A stretch of 64,000 bases of DNA from Epiperipatus broadwayi (GCA_028023455.1 JAQFVV010006309.1:2415072-2479071), one strand, 5' to 3'. Shown: positions 39,715 to 50,354, counted from the stretch's first letter. Notes: generated by a model from the letters alone, not told the origin. Translations and numbers: made by a program.

Positions 39715-40055
39715 AAGAACTAGATCTAAACACAAACTCTGAGCATTTATGAAACAGTTTCTATTCAGCTTGCAAGCATGAATTTTTTAGACACGTTAAT
39801 GTCTTCGAACTTAGCATAGCAAGCCAGATAGCTACATGGGTCTGATATCAGTTCAGCATCACCACATAGTAGAAGCCTCTGCAATATATATCATTGCAAG
39901 AAAGACCTCAAAGGTACATTTATGAAAAACAAAATCAAGTTAAAAACTTGTTAACGCTTGTATTTATGTCAACAGATGGCGTTCTACCAAAAACACCGTC
40001 AAGCGTATTTCGTTTACATAAATGTCAGAGAATTCATTCACTATCTCTAACTTTA

Positions 40056-40113
40056 ATTCCACTTTCAGATCATGATTTCAAGCTATTTGCTATCGTCAGT
40101 GAAAGACAGGAAT
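40056..40113 (-). ncRNA. Type-I hammerhead ribozyme, core intact (HHR-1 unit 2)
   Basis: Identical to the unit 1 ribozyme across all 58 nt, 399 bp further on. Confidence 0.75.
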
Positions 40114-40457
40114 AAGAACTAGATCTAAACACAAACTCTGAGCATTTATGAAACAGTTTCTATTCAGCTTGCAAGCGTGAATTTTTTAGACACGTTAATG
40201 TCTTCAAACTCAGCATAGCAAGCCAGATAGCTACATGGGCCTGATATCAGTTCAGCATCACCACATAGTAGAAGCCTCTGCAATATATATCATTGCAAGA
40301 AAGAGGTGGTGATGCTGAACTGATATCATACCCATGTAGCTATCTGGTTTGCTATGAGTGAATTCGAAGACATTAACATGTCTAAAAAATTCACGCTTGC
40401 AAGCTGAATAGAAACTGTTTCATAAATGCTCAGAGTTTGTGTTTAGATCTAGTTCTT

Positions 40458-40515
40458 ATTCCTGTCTTTCACTGAGGATAGCAAATAGCATAAAATCATG
40501 ATCTGAAAGTGGAAT
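40458..40515 (+). ncRNA. Hammerhead, core mutated (HHR-1 unit 3)
   Basis: Core reads CTGAGGA, still allowed at the variable position. GAAA has become AAAA and helix II is weakened (GCAT for GCTT). Probably inactive. Confidence 0.65.
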
Positions 40516-40857
40516 TAAAGTTAGAGATAGTGAATGCATTCTCTGACGTTTATGTAAACGAAATACGCTTGACGGTGTTTTTGGTAGAATGCCATCTGTT
40601 GACATAAATACAAGCGTTAACAAGTTTTTAAACTTGATTTTGTTTTTCATAAATGTACCTTTGAGGTCTTTCTTGCAATGATATATATTGCAGAGGCTTC
40701 TACTATGTGGTGATGCTGAACTGATATCAGACCCATGTAGCTATCTGGCTTGCTATTCTGAGTTCGAAGACATTATCGTGTCTAAAAAATTCACACTTGC
40801 AAGCTGAATAGAAACTGTTTCATAAATGCTCAGAGTTTGTGTTTAGATCTAGTTCTT

Positions 40858-40915
40858 ATTCCTGTCTTTCACTGACAATAGCAAATAGCTTGAAATCATG
40901 ATCTGAAAGTGGAAT
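40858..40915 (+). ncRNA. Hammerhead, core mutated (HHR-1 unit 4)
   Basis: CTGACGA has become CTGACAA, the change expected from CpG decay on the opposite strand. GAAA and the stems are intact. Probably inactive. Confidence 0.65.
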
Positions 40916-41239
40916 TAAAGTTAGAGATAGTAAATGCATTCTGTGACGTTTATGTAAACGAACGCCATCTGTTGACATAAATACAAGCGTTAACAAGTTT
41001 TTAACTTGATTTTGTTTTTCATAAATGTACCTTTGAGGTCTTTCTTGCAATGATATATATATATATATATTGCAGAGGCTTCTACTATGTGGTGATGCTG
41101 AACTGATATCAGACCCATGTAGCTATCTGGCTTGCTATGCTGAGTTCGAAGACATTAACGTGTCTAAAAAATTCACGCTTGCAAGCTGAATAGAAACTGT
41201 TTCATAAATGCTCAGAGTTCGTGTTTAGATCTAGTTCTT

Positions 41240-41297
41240 ATTCCTGTTTTTCACTGACGATAGCAAATAGCTTGAAATCATGATCTGAAAGTGGAAT
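41240..41297 (+). ncRNA. Type-I hammerhead ribozyme, core intact (HHR-1 unit 5)
   Basis: Core intact. One stem I change (CTTTCA to TTTTCA) keeps pairing as a G-U wobble. Predicted cleavage after the C at 41285. Confidence 0.72.
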
Positions 41298-41638
41298 TAA
41301 AGTTAGAGATAGTGAATGCATTCTCTGACGTTTATGTAAACGAAATACGCTTGATGGTGTTTTTGGTAGAACGCCATCTGTTGACATAAATACAAGCGTT
41401 AACAAGTTTTTAACTTGATTTTGTTTTTCATAAATGTACCTTTGAGGTCTTTCTTGCAATGATATGTATTGCAGAGGCTTCTACTATGTGGTGATGCTGA
41501 ACTGATATCAGACCCATGTAGCTATCTGGCTTGCTATGCTGGGTTCGAAGACATTAACGTGTCTAAAAAATTCACGCTTGCAAGCTGAATAGAAACTGTT
41601 TCATAAATGCTCAGAGTTTGTGTTTAGATCTAGTTCTT

Positions 41639-41696
41639 ATTCCTGTCTTTCACTGACGATAGCAAATAGCTTGAAATCATGATCTGAAAGTGAAAT
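41639..41696 (+). ncRNA. Type-I hammerhead ribozyme, core intact (HHR-1 unit 6)
   Basis: Core intact. Predicted cleavage after 41684, 399 nt from the unit 5 site. The distal part of stem I has one mismatch (GAAAT for GGAAT), and the unit loses about 12 bp just after the ribozyme. Confidence 0.7.
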
Positions 41697-41869
41697 TAGA
41701 GATAGTGAATGCATTCTCTGACGTTTATGTAAACGAAATACGCTTGACGGTGTTTTTGGTAGAATGCCATCTGTTGACATATATATATATATATTACAAA
41801 TAAAATGTCTGTTGATTAAAAACTATTGTAATAACAATAAAAATAATAAATTTAATGGTAATTAACTAT

Positions 41870-42040
41870 TATATCTGCTAACATTAAAATTCAGGATTTG
41901 TGGGATTTGAGTTGATAATATTTGCTTCCATTATGTTTTTTAAATTTAACAGCAGATGAGGAGGGAAGGTTAAGGAATTATCCAAAAGTACTTATGCAGC
42001 TTGAAAATTATATTTATTATATTTATTATTTTATGTATAT
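41870..42040 (+). pseudogene. Penelope-like element 3' end fragment
   Basis: Translates to IKIQDLWDLS and a stop, matching IKIRDSWNLN-stop at the end of the PLE fragments at 43190-43942. The following non-coding sequence is also alike (TATTTGCTTCC, TTTAACAGCAG, CAAAAGTACTTATGC against GTTTGCTTCC, TTTAATAGCAG, CGAAAGTACTTCTGC). It lies only about 80 bp beyond the HHR-1 array. Confidence 0.6.
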
Positions 42041-42044
42041 ATTG

Positions 42045-42135
42045 TTAAAAGGAGATTGCCTTGACAACAAGTTGAGATTGTTGATTGTTATTAATATTTG
42101 GATTGTCTAAGTATTGACTAATTTTAACGATATAT
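42045..42135 (-). repeat. Dispersed repeat family D, copy 3
   Basis: Reverse-oriented copy (GATTGCCTTGACAACAAGTT, then TTGGATTGTCTAAGTATTGA) ending at a TA tract. Confidence 0.6.
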
Positions 42136-42420
42136 ATATATATATATTATAAAGGAAACTAACCTCTTAAGATATATGAGAACAATGATATTAAAGTAAC
42201 ATTGTTTCATGATCACCAATATTTCCTTCTATGGAAGTTTAGTAAGCCAAATGTAAAAGGAAAACTAATAAAGACTGCCAAAATGTAAAACTAAAATAAA
42301 TACTGTTCATTAAATAGCTTACATATTTGAGTAATCATGAATACAATAAAATATTGTAACTGAACATGGCTATCTGGCCTGCAAAGGTCTCATAAATTTA
42401 AGCAACTACAGATAAATGAA

Positions 42421-42615
42421 CCAATAACTGAAACACAGGCTTATTCTATACCTGTGTCTATATCTGTAATATATAGAGTATATGAGCACAGACTTTCAGA
42501 TGACCCATAACTCTCCACTCTATCTTTTATGTGCTTGAGCATATCAGTCTTATTAGATAGAGTGGAGAGTTATGGGTCATCTGAAAGTCTGTTCTCATAT
42601 ACCCTATATATTATA
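42421..42615. repeat. HHR-2 tail in inverted-repeat arrangement
   Basis: Two copies of the HHR-2 tail face each other. The arms (42469-42525 and 42555-42610, about 55 bp) differ at only one or two positions and contain AGATAGAGTGGAGAGTTATG. Only the left side continues into the distal segment (ACCTGTGT, GAAACACAGG). Confidence 0.75.
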
Positions 42616-43189
42616 AATGAACCAAGTGATTTTCTCCACTTATACACTAAATATTTCAACAATCTAAATATACTGCATGAAATGTTATACTTATGCAACT
42701 AAAATGTATAACTAAAATAGATAAATAAATATGTTGATTCACAAATGGCTTTATAGCAATTTAAATTTATATTTATAATGGCCTCATAAATGTATAAAGA
42801 TCACCAATGGTCCAAATAATGAATATATTGCCTTGCAAAGAAGTATGGGACATACAATGAATTATCTTAACGTGTAAAATAAATTGCATAATAAAACAAT
42901 TTTATAATGGTTGATAAAATAGGCAAATCAAAATACTTAAGTTAATAATAATATAAATTTATTAAAATAAGCCGTAATGCTTATCTACCAGAGACATGGG
43001 TTGGTATAATGAATAATTTAGTTATTGAAATAGCAGAGATGCATATGGAACACATATAAGCAAATCTTATGCCATGAATAGAATTTGAATTTTTACCTGT
43101 TATTAATAAAATTTATTAATGTGTTTAAAATTAAATTGGTCTATCAGACTCATTCATAAACCCATTCATTAATTTAATTGATTATATAC
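42616..43189. other. AT-rich stretch without recognised gene
   Basis: Nothing identified. Confidence 0.5.
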
Positions 43190-43312
43190 ATATTTTTAAA
43201 CGGTTTATAAACAATTCAAACAATCTTTAAATCCGCAGAAGTACTTTCGGTTACTTTCAAACCTGCCTCAACTGCTATTAAATTCAAAAACTAAAAGCAG
43301 AAGCAAACGTCA

Positions 43313-43531
43313 TCAATTCAAATTCCACGAATCTCGTATTTTAATGTTAGAAGCTTGTCGATTTATCAAATGTGTTTTATTCCTGTTAATAAAAATTGCC
43401 TCTTTAATTTTTCTTTTACTATGGTTTCTCTCTTCATGAAGAATTTTCACATTTTCAAAATTAAATTTAAATTTATGTTTACATGTTTTTTCATGATCAA
43501 AGAAAACTGAAGAAGATATTAAATCACCATT
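43313..43531 (-). pseudogene. PLE GIY-YIG C-terminus, left arm
   Basis: Mirror copy of the coding fragment in the right arm, differing at a few positions. Ends in the same stop. Confidence 0.7.
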
Positions 43532-43600
43532 ATTTTTATTTTTTACACGCTTATATTTTTTACACGCTTATATACATATAAGCGTGTAAAAAATAAAAAT

Positions 43601-43819
43601 AATGGTGATTTAATATTTTCTTCAGTTTTCTTTGATCATGAAAAAACATGTAAACATAAATTTAAATTTAATTTTGAAAATGTGAAAATTCTTCATGAAG
43701 AGAGAAACCATAGTAAAAGAAAAATTAAAGAGGCAATTTTTATTAACAGGAATAAAACACATTTGATAAATCGACAAGCTTCTAACATTAAAATACGAGA
43801 TTCATGGAATTTGAATTGA
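43601..43819 (+). pseudogene. PLE GIY-YIG C-terminus, right arm
   Basis: An open frame with no methionine start of its own reads SSVFFDHEKTCKHKF, then FENVKILHEERNHSKRKIKE and AIFINRNKTHLINRQ, and stops at 43817-43819. FENVKILH.ERN..KRKIKEAIFI is the distinctive C-terminal end of the Penelope-like GIY-YIG endonuclease domain. The RT domain and the GIY-YIG catalytic start are missing. The frame is uninterrupted over its 73 codons, so the copy is not old. Confidence 0.75.
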
Positions 43820-44019
43820 TGACGTTTGCTTCCGCTTTTAGTTTTTGAATTTAATAGCAGTTGAGGCAGGTTTGAAAGTAACCGAAAGTACTTCTGCGGA
43901 TTTAAAGATTGTTTGAATTGTTTATAAACCGTTTAAAAATATTATTTCAATTATAATTACAATATTATTTTTAATTAACGGATATTTTTATTTATTTTAT
44001 ATATATATGCGCACACATA

Positions 44020-44345
44020 CAGATTATTATAACACCACAATATGGTTGGATGTATCTTAGGTCAATGAAAATTTAGTTGTTACATAAAGTAAATTCATCC
44101 CTGAAGAAAGTCAAAGGTAACATCCTCCCTGGGTTTGAATACTGAGGTGTAATGGAATCCAAAAGAGGGGTGTGATATGGATGGACTAGCCTAAATCATA
44201 CCTAGATTTAATGAGTTAACTAATAGCTTGCCTATTGGAGGTGGATATGATCATTGGTTAGTTACTTCACTGCATTATTCATAGCATCCTCCCCGAAGAT
44301 CCTAGATCTGACCATAGTCAGATGCATTTCCCTCTTCTGGTGGAA
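44020..44345. other. Unclassified segment of higher complexity
   Basis: More GC than its surroundings (contains TCCTCCCCGAAGATCCTAG). No domain or known repeat recognised. Possibly an old repeat. Confidence 0.3.
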
Positions 44346-44459
44346 AACCTGAACAGTTACAATATATTTAACTATTAATATTTAAACTAAATAAATCTCA
44401 TTAAATCCAAACAACACTAACATTTTCACATGAATGACCAACTTTCCATAATATGACTC

Positions 44460-45660
44460 TTTTTTTCTTTCTCCAAATCATTTTTCATATGTAAAATAAA
44501 AATACTATTAAAGCAAAAATCTCTATTACAAATAATTGAATGTTCCACGAATACTGATTTGAATCTTTTTACAGATTAATGCAACTTATATGAAAGTTCA
44601 TGGTCATGAATTCTCATTTTAATGCACATTTTTGTCTCACCAATGTACAACTGCAGAGACCACTTTATAAATCATATTACATTTATTGATTTTATCAACA
44701 ACGTTCTTTCCATTAATAATTAATCCTATCAGTTTTTGTTTCCAACATTAAATGCAACATCGCAACCGCCTTGCAAGCAAGTAGTTGTTTGCAGATGGTT
44801 GTGGGTTTGCGTCCCGGCCGATGATATGACATATGAAAAAAAAAATGAATAGAAACCCACCACACACACACACAATTATTTATATATGGTAATTAAATTC
44901 ATGTTTTCTCTTCAATAATTTTCTCTATCTATGTGTAAACTTATATAATGTAAAAAAATATTTTTCTTCTGTATATTAGATTCTATAAATCATCAACATA
45001 GGTTCCAATATTGGATAATTTACCAATCTGAAATTTACATAACATATTATTTCTAAACAAAAATGTTTTAAATCTGGCTAATTTATATATAAGAGAAACA
45101 TTTGACTTGGGTGTACAAATACCCGAATTGACAAGAGATTTATGAATAATATATACTTGATTATATTATATTCTCTCCTTAAAATTAAATAAAGATATTT
45201 TATTTTAATGTTTATCATTCTAAAAGTTAGAAGACAATTTCAAACATTATTGTCATTCACTTAATTGGTTAAAAAAATATTGTACTATAACCCACAATCC
45301 AGCAATAATCACATCATCTACATATTTAAAATAATGTTTTAGTCCTAATGGGAAAACCTCTTTTAAAATATAGTCTTCATAATATGAGAACATATAACTG
45401 CATACAACAGCTGAAACATCCAACCCATGGGACAACCATCATTCAATGTACACATATGATTTTCAAATGTAGCAATCAAATTTTGATCAATAAATGATAA
45501 TAATCTTTAACAAACAAGAGCTTATATTTGTATGCTCCTTTATTGGATAAACTTTAGTCAATAATATGAAAATATTTTTTTCTTTGTCACAGATCCAAAC
45601 AATTCTGCAACATCCAAGATAAATAATCTGCCTTTATCAGCCAAAATAGACATTTTTTTT
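44460..45660 (-). pseudogene. Degenerate Penelope-like retroelement (RT + GIY-YIG)
   Basis: Reading the - strand from 45660 downward gives, through several frameshifts and stops, the RT motif A region (LFILDVAELFGSV), ENHMCTLNDGCPMG, VSAVVCSYMFSYYEDYIL, then FKYVDDVIIAG with the RT catalytic YVDD at 45311-45330. A poorly preserved linker follows, then the GIY-YIG endonuclease start (LYIGETKMCIKMRIHDHE near 44600-44650) and FVEHSIICN. RT plus C-terminal GIY-YIG in this order defines Penelope-like elements. A SINE (44759-44847) is inserted in the linker. Not functional as it stands. Confidence 0.7.
44759..44847 (+). mobile_element. tRNA-derived SINE, copy 4 (5' truncated)
   Basis: Same variant as 26716-26812: CGCCTTGCAAGCAAGTAG, B-box-like GGGTTTGCGTCCC, CCGATGATATGACATATG and A9. 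It lacks the A box. It lies inside the PLE pseudogene, so it inserted later. A (CA)n tract follows at about 44859-44874. Confidence 0.7.
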
Positions 45661-47048
45661 TTTTTACCAAATCAATTAATCATAACTCAATCAAAATAGG
45701 ATACTAGTATTTTTTTAGATAATCAAAATTCAATAATAACTAATAAGCAACCATTTACATATACTTCTACATATATGAAATATAATAATTAAATTATAGG
45801 CAATTATTTTTATTCAGCTCTGAATAGAGAAAATATAATTACTAGATAAGCAATGGCAGTCAACTTTTTTAAGATCAACACATAATATTTGAATTTCTTT
45901 AAATATTACTCACCTTGAGCTAGATCAGTGCAATATATATATATATATTTACAAATTAAACTTCTTAATTTGCCTTATTGCATTATATTTAAAGACTTGT
46001 ATGGCCCTATTATTTAAATATATGTTTATATCTTCAGCAGCAGCAAACTCTTGCAAAAGACTGTAACCATTCCAATTCCAGAATGGAAACAAGCATGAAA
46101 GACAATAACGATGATAATTTATTTATATCTTTCATACAGTTTCAAATATACAAACTATTTACAGACAGATAAGCTAAATTTAATAAATATATACATTAAA
46201 GCTAAAATGACAGATAATGTAATAATTATATTATAAACATTAGATTATATTTCTCGTCACAGTTTTAGTAAAATATAAATTACTAATTATAAATATCTAA
46301 TTGTTCAAGATATAAATATAAAATATAAAATGTGCGTGTGTTATCTAGAGATAAGCTATTTATTTTCTCTTATTTTTTATATTGAATGTACATTTTATCA
46401 AGACATAATATCTAGACAATATTGCATACAGTAATAAACTAATAATGCAATCAGTTATATATTGAATATACAGTTCTATGAAAGCTTTTTGGGATTTGTA
46501 TGGAATTATTTAATAAATACATAAATTTTGATATTTTTTTTAATTCTTACAAACGGCTTGTTATATAAAGCTTGCACATGTGAATTCTTTGATTATTTTT
46601 TGGATAAATATTAATAAAATTATCCAACTGTTATAAAGGGTATTATATATAACACCACTGTTGTACTGTTCAATACAAAGCAGGATTTGTATGTGTACTT
46701 TATGGTAATTTTTTGAAATGAGTATTCAACTGGGAGAAAAAATTATATTTATATATGTTGAATTAAATATTTCCATATATTGTTATTATAATAACGAATG
46801 GAAATGAGAAGATTATGTCCATGCAAACAGAGTTAAATTTTTTTATCCTTTGATGTTGCTAAGAAACTATTAATTACTACTAATTGATAATCCCTGAGTC
46901 TAAACAAATTTTTTAGCATATAATAGCTCTTTTCTTTGAGTTTTTTGTTCGATTAAATGTAGTTTCTCCTTTTACTTCAACAAAAAACTCAAACAAAAGA
47001 GCTGTTATAAATTAATAAGAAACCTTGTTAAGCCTAAGATAGGGTCAT
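45661..47048. other. AT-rich stretch with a small hairpin
   Basis: AT-rich. At 46920-47009 a hairpin pairs ATAGCTCTTTTCTTTGAGTT with its near reverse complement (AACTCAAACAAAAGAGCTGT) over about 27 bp. Confidence 0.5.
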
Positions 47049-47820
47049 TTAACCTTTTGAACGATGATTATATAATTGGCCGAATGAGTTAAAAATCAAA
47101 ACTTGTAATTGGCCAACTCACAACTTTAACAAAATCTATTGTTAAAATAGATCACTTTTAATAATATAAATACGTTAGTTTCGTTTGTAAAAAGTATATT
47201 ACTGAATTTTCAGATTACGAAAGCAAACGAAAATCTTTTCAAAAATAAAATTTGATTTATAATTTAAAAAATATTCAATTGTGGTGAAATAAAAGTAACC
47301 GCTATTCAACCAACCAAAAAAGATTGCTGACGCAATCTTTTTTTTTTCACTTTACGTTACGATCAATATGTAGCAATAAATAAATAATTCTTGGTAATAT
47401 CTTAACTATTTTTCTAAAATAATTTGATTTTTAGTATTATTTTATCAATAATAATTTGTAATTCAATTCAAATATTGTTTAAAATGTTGTAAACATTCGT
47501 TTATCATTTTCATAATAAAAATCAAAACGAACGTAACTTTTTACTTTTTGGCAGCCATTACCCTTTCTGACAGAAGTGGGACAGCCAATAAGATTCAAGA
47601 AAAGTTGGTGAGGAGGCGGTGCTTTGGTTTTGTTTGACATATATGGTCATTTTTATTGATTTTTTACTTGTAAAATAACTCTGAAGAGGGCACCATCTTA
47701 CAGAACTTTTGATTTTCTTTCTAATGACATATCATATGTATACGTGGGATAAAAAGTAGCCGATTTAGAGTGATGTCAAATCTTCTCGTTTTTAGACGAG
47801 TCATGCATTATAAGAGTTAA
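47049..47820 (-). mobile_element. TTAA-bounded non-autonomous element, copy 2
   Basis: 772 bp with TTAA at both ends (47049-47052 and 47817-47820) and weakly similar inverted ends (TTAACCTTTTGAACGATGA; TTAACTCTTATAATGCATGA). Homologous over its length to 34927-35657 in reverse orientation. No coding capacity. The TTAA target and CC/CT-TTT start suggest a piggyBac-type MITE. Only two copies are visible here. Confidence 0.62.
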
Positions 47821-47888
47821 TAGTAATTGATAGTTTTTTAGCAACATCAAAGGTTACAAGTTATCTCTGTATATATGGACATAATCTC

Positions 47889-47897
47889 ATTTCTACT

Positions 47898-47933
<36 letters not shown>

Positions 47934-47943
47934 AGTAGAAATG
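47889..47943. repeat. Palindromic TA tract
   Basis: CATTTCTACTCTTTA and its exact reverse complement flank a TA tract, giving a perfect palindrome of about 55 bp. A second TA tract follows at about 47944-47970. Confidence 0.85.
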
Positions 47944-47968
47944 ATATATATATATATATATATATATA

Positions 47969-48075
47969 TCACATTAAAAACCAGTCAACACTTAGATAAT
48001 CCCAATATCAATAACAATCAATAATTTTAAACTGATGTCAAGGCAATCTTTTAGCAGTAAAAATGGAATCTGAAC
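47969..48075 (+). repeat. Dispersed repeat family D, copy 4
   Basis: Contains ACCAGTCAACACTTAGATAA, ATCAATAACAATCAATAATT and GATGTCAAGGCAA. Begins right after a TA tract like the other copies. Confidence 0.6.
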
Positions 48076-50354
48076 TTTATTAATGGTCTAATTACAATTA
48101 TATATTACATTATATATATATTGTAATCTTCAAATTTTGCAATAAAAATGAATGTCAAATCTAGAAATGATACTTTATTAAAGAAAAAAAAATTGTAATA
48201 GTTTAATTTTCCTGTAAATAAATTGTATTATGTAACTGATTAGACATTTCATACTGAATACTACAAAACAGTTTTATAACTGTAAGTGTACAATATTTTG
48301 ATTTAATAAGTAACTCTTTTATCATTTTAAGTATTCATCCATAGAGTTATTACTGATGTAAAGTATTAATTAGTTTAACCTATGAAAGTAGTTAATCTAA
48401 AATAATTTTAGCTTAGTTGTCATATCTTTTATTAAAGTAAAATGTCACAAAAGAACTTTAAAATGAGTTTAAACTTTAATGTTATCTTCATATTTAAATT
48501 AGTTGCCAGTAAAGCATATTATTTAATTTAATAATATTGTAATCTAGTTTTAGTTAGAAAATCCTAAAGTTTAGCTAATTAAAAATTTTTTGTAATCTTT
48601 AAATTAAGAATTAGCTCATATATTTAAGTTAGTATTGCTAAATAAAAAAAATAATTGTGGAATGTGATGCATGCATGTGTAAGTAAAGCTAATAATTATC
48701 AAAATGCTTCCTGATTAAAAGTTAATATTTAAGATTATTTTAAATTGCTAATATTTACATCTTTATTTTAAAGATTTAGAAATCTATTTTGAGATCTTAC
48801 AAAAAAAACATTTAAATAAATATTCTTGACATTTTATTGATATAATTTTATTTTATTCAATACTGTAAGTTTTTAATGTATTTAAACAATGTATAATTTT
48901 TTTGCTGTAATATATTTCTATTTACTAAATAATTTGATAAATATTTGATTTCAAAAGATGACATAATAGATAATGAGTTATTTTTTTTGACTCTCTGTCT
49001 AGAAAATTGACTCTGGAAAGGTCTGTAATTTATGTTAATTGCAGTTATTTTTAGAATTTTTCAACAGATACCAAAAAAATTCTAACCTTTTGTTAATTAG
49101 GTTATCTGGAATGGATTTCAATTGTCAGTCATATCATTTAAATTTAATCACATGACTTCTTTATAAAAGTTGGATGTGGTGAGACTAGCACACCTAACTA
49201 CATCTAATTTGCATACAGTTCTAATTGCTTTTAACTAATTTTATTTGTCAATTTAGTAATATGCATTGTTAAGCCGAAATATCTGTCTAATTATTTCTAT
49301 AACTGAAAGCTTCTCAACACTTTAAACTTTGACATGAATTGCATTATGGGAAATTCTACAGTGAATGTTTCATGAATTGTTTAGTCAGAAATCTATTGCA
49401 ACAATAGAGTTTAATCAAAGGTATTATTCCTGCTTTGTAAAAACTTTGTTAACTTCATGTTCTTTATTTTATCTAAACTTTATTTTAGAAAAGATAATTT
49501 CCAGGATATATGCAAAAACTTTTAAAATATTTGGTACTAATATTAAAAATATTTTAAGCTTCTTTTTAAAGAACTTTATGCAACTGTTATATTTAAAGTA
49601 TGCTAAATAATTTTTCATATTTCAAGTGTGTTCTCTTTTGATGTAATTTCATTTGTATATGGAATAATGACTATTTAACCAAAATTGTAGGATCTTTTGT
49701 ATGATAAATGAATTTTTAAAAATGCTATGTTTTAAGATTATTATATTTATAGCCATGAAATAGAAACATGGATGAATGCTGCAAGACAGTATCTGCTTAT
49801 TTAAATAAAATTTTATTTGAATGGAAAATAAAACTCAAATTTGACTTTATTCATATTATTCCGCATACTGCCAATAACAGTCTTAAATTTATTTAGTATG
49901 TCTGATTATTTTAAATACTTTATTAAAAAAAGAAATGGAAAATTCATTTATTAATTAGTAATATTTTTAGAAGTTAATTTCTCTTGTTGATGGGTATTAA
50001 ATATGATAACTATTAAATCTGATTTTATTGCATTTGTATTAAATTTAAAGAATGAAGTATATACTTTTCAACATGTTAACTCCAAATTATTAAATATGTT
50101 TTCTTTTCATTATTTTTGTTACATTTGTTTCTAAACTCATTCTAGTTTCCAGGAATACTAATTTAAAAATTGCTTTTAATCTTATTGTGCTGCCTTCCAG
50201 AATACCTGTTTTTCATTATAATCATCAGTAAATGATAGAATGTGCTTTAAAAAAGAAATGCTAACTCTATTTAAACAATGTACTATAAGAAATGTGCAGT
50301 ACTCGTCATGTTTGTTATTCTAAATTATCCAGTCTGAATGGCTATATATTTTGT
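48076..50354. other. AT-rich stretch, moderate complexity
   Basis: No gene or repeat identified. Part of a T-rich interval that could be transcribed from the + strand (see the possible polyadenylation site near 53600), but no exon is evident. Confidence 0.4.

Larger units (their letters stand above)
39515..41790. repeat. HHR-1 array: about six 400-bp units, two inverted against four
   Basis: The unit contains AAAAACAAAATCAAGTTAA, GATGGCGTTCTACCAAAAAC, a hammerhead, CTGAGCATTTATGAAACAG, TAGACACGTTAATGTCTTC, GCCAGATAGCTACATGGG and a short TA tract, and repeats every 399-400 bp. Two units read forward (39524-40303) and four read in reverse (40304-41785). The join is at about 40265-40306, where GTTCAGCATCACCAC meets its reverse complement. 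Copies are about 95-99% alike. One unit lacks 26 bp (382-bp period) and has a longer TA tract. Both array ends lie in TA tracts at the same unit position. Open frames of 64-73 codons recur in each unit but overlap the ribozyme antisense and are probably incidental. The layout matches retrozyme-type tandem repeats. Confidence 0.9.
43190..43942. repeat. Near-perfect 753-bp palindrome of two PLE 3' ends
   Basis: The left arm (43190 to about 43565) is the reverse complement of the right arm (about 43568-43942), with only a few single-base differences seen and a short TATTTTTTACACGCTTA duplication at the centre. Each arm carries the same 5'-truncated PLE coding end, so the copies are head to head and transcribed outward. 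The right boundary shares AATAT with the left but not the flanks beyond it. Confidence 0.85.

Noticed and set aside
39504-41459. A family of similar 64-73 codon proteins repeated five times
   Set aside because: The frames recur because the DNA unit recurs. They lie antisense over the hammerhead, change with each unit's indels and match no domain, so a ribozyme-bearing repeat explains them better.
39515-41790. CRISPR-like array
   Set aside because: Units of 400 bp, inverted halves, no short spacers, and eukaryotic context.
50201-50260. A further hammerhead near CTGATGA on the - strand
   Set aside because: CTGATGATTATAATGAAAA leaves only seven bases between the core boxes, too few for helix II, and no stem I pairing was found.
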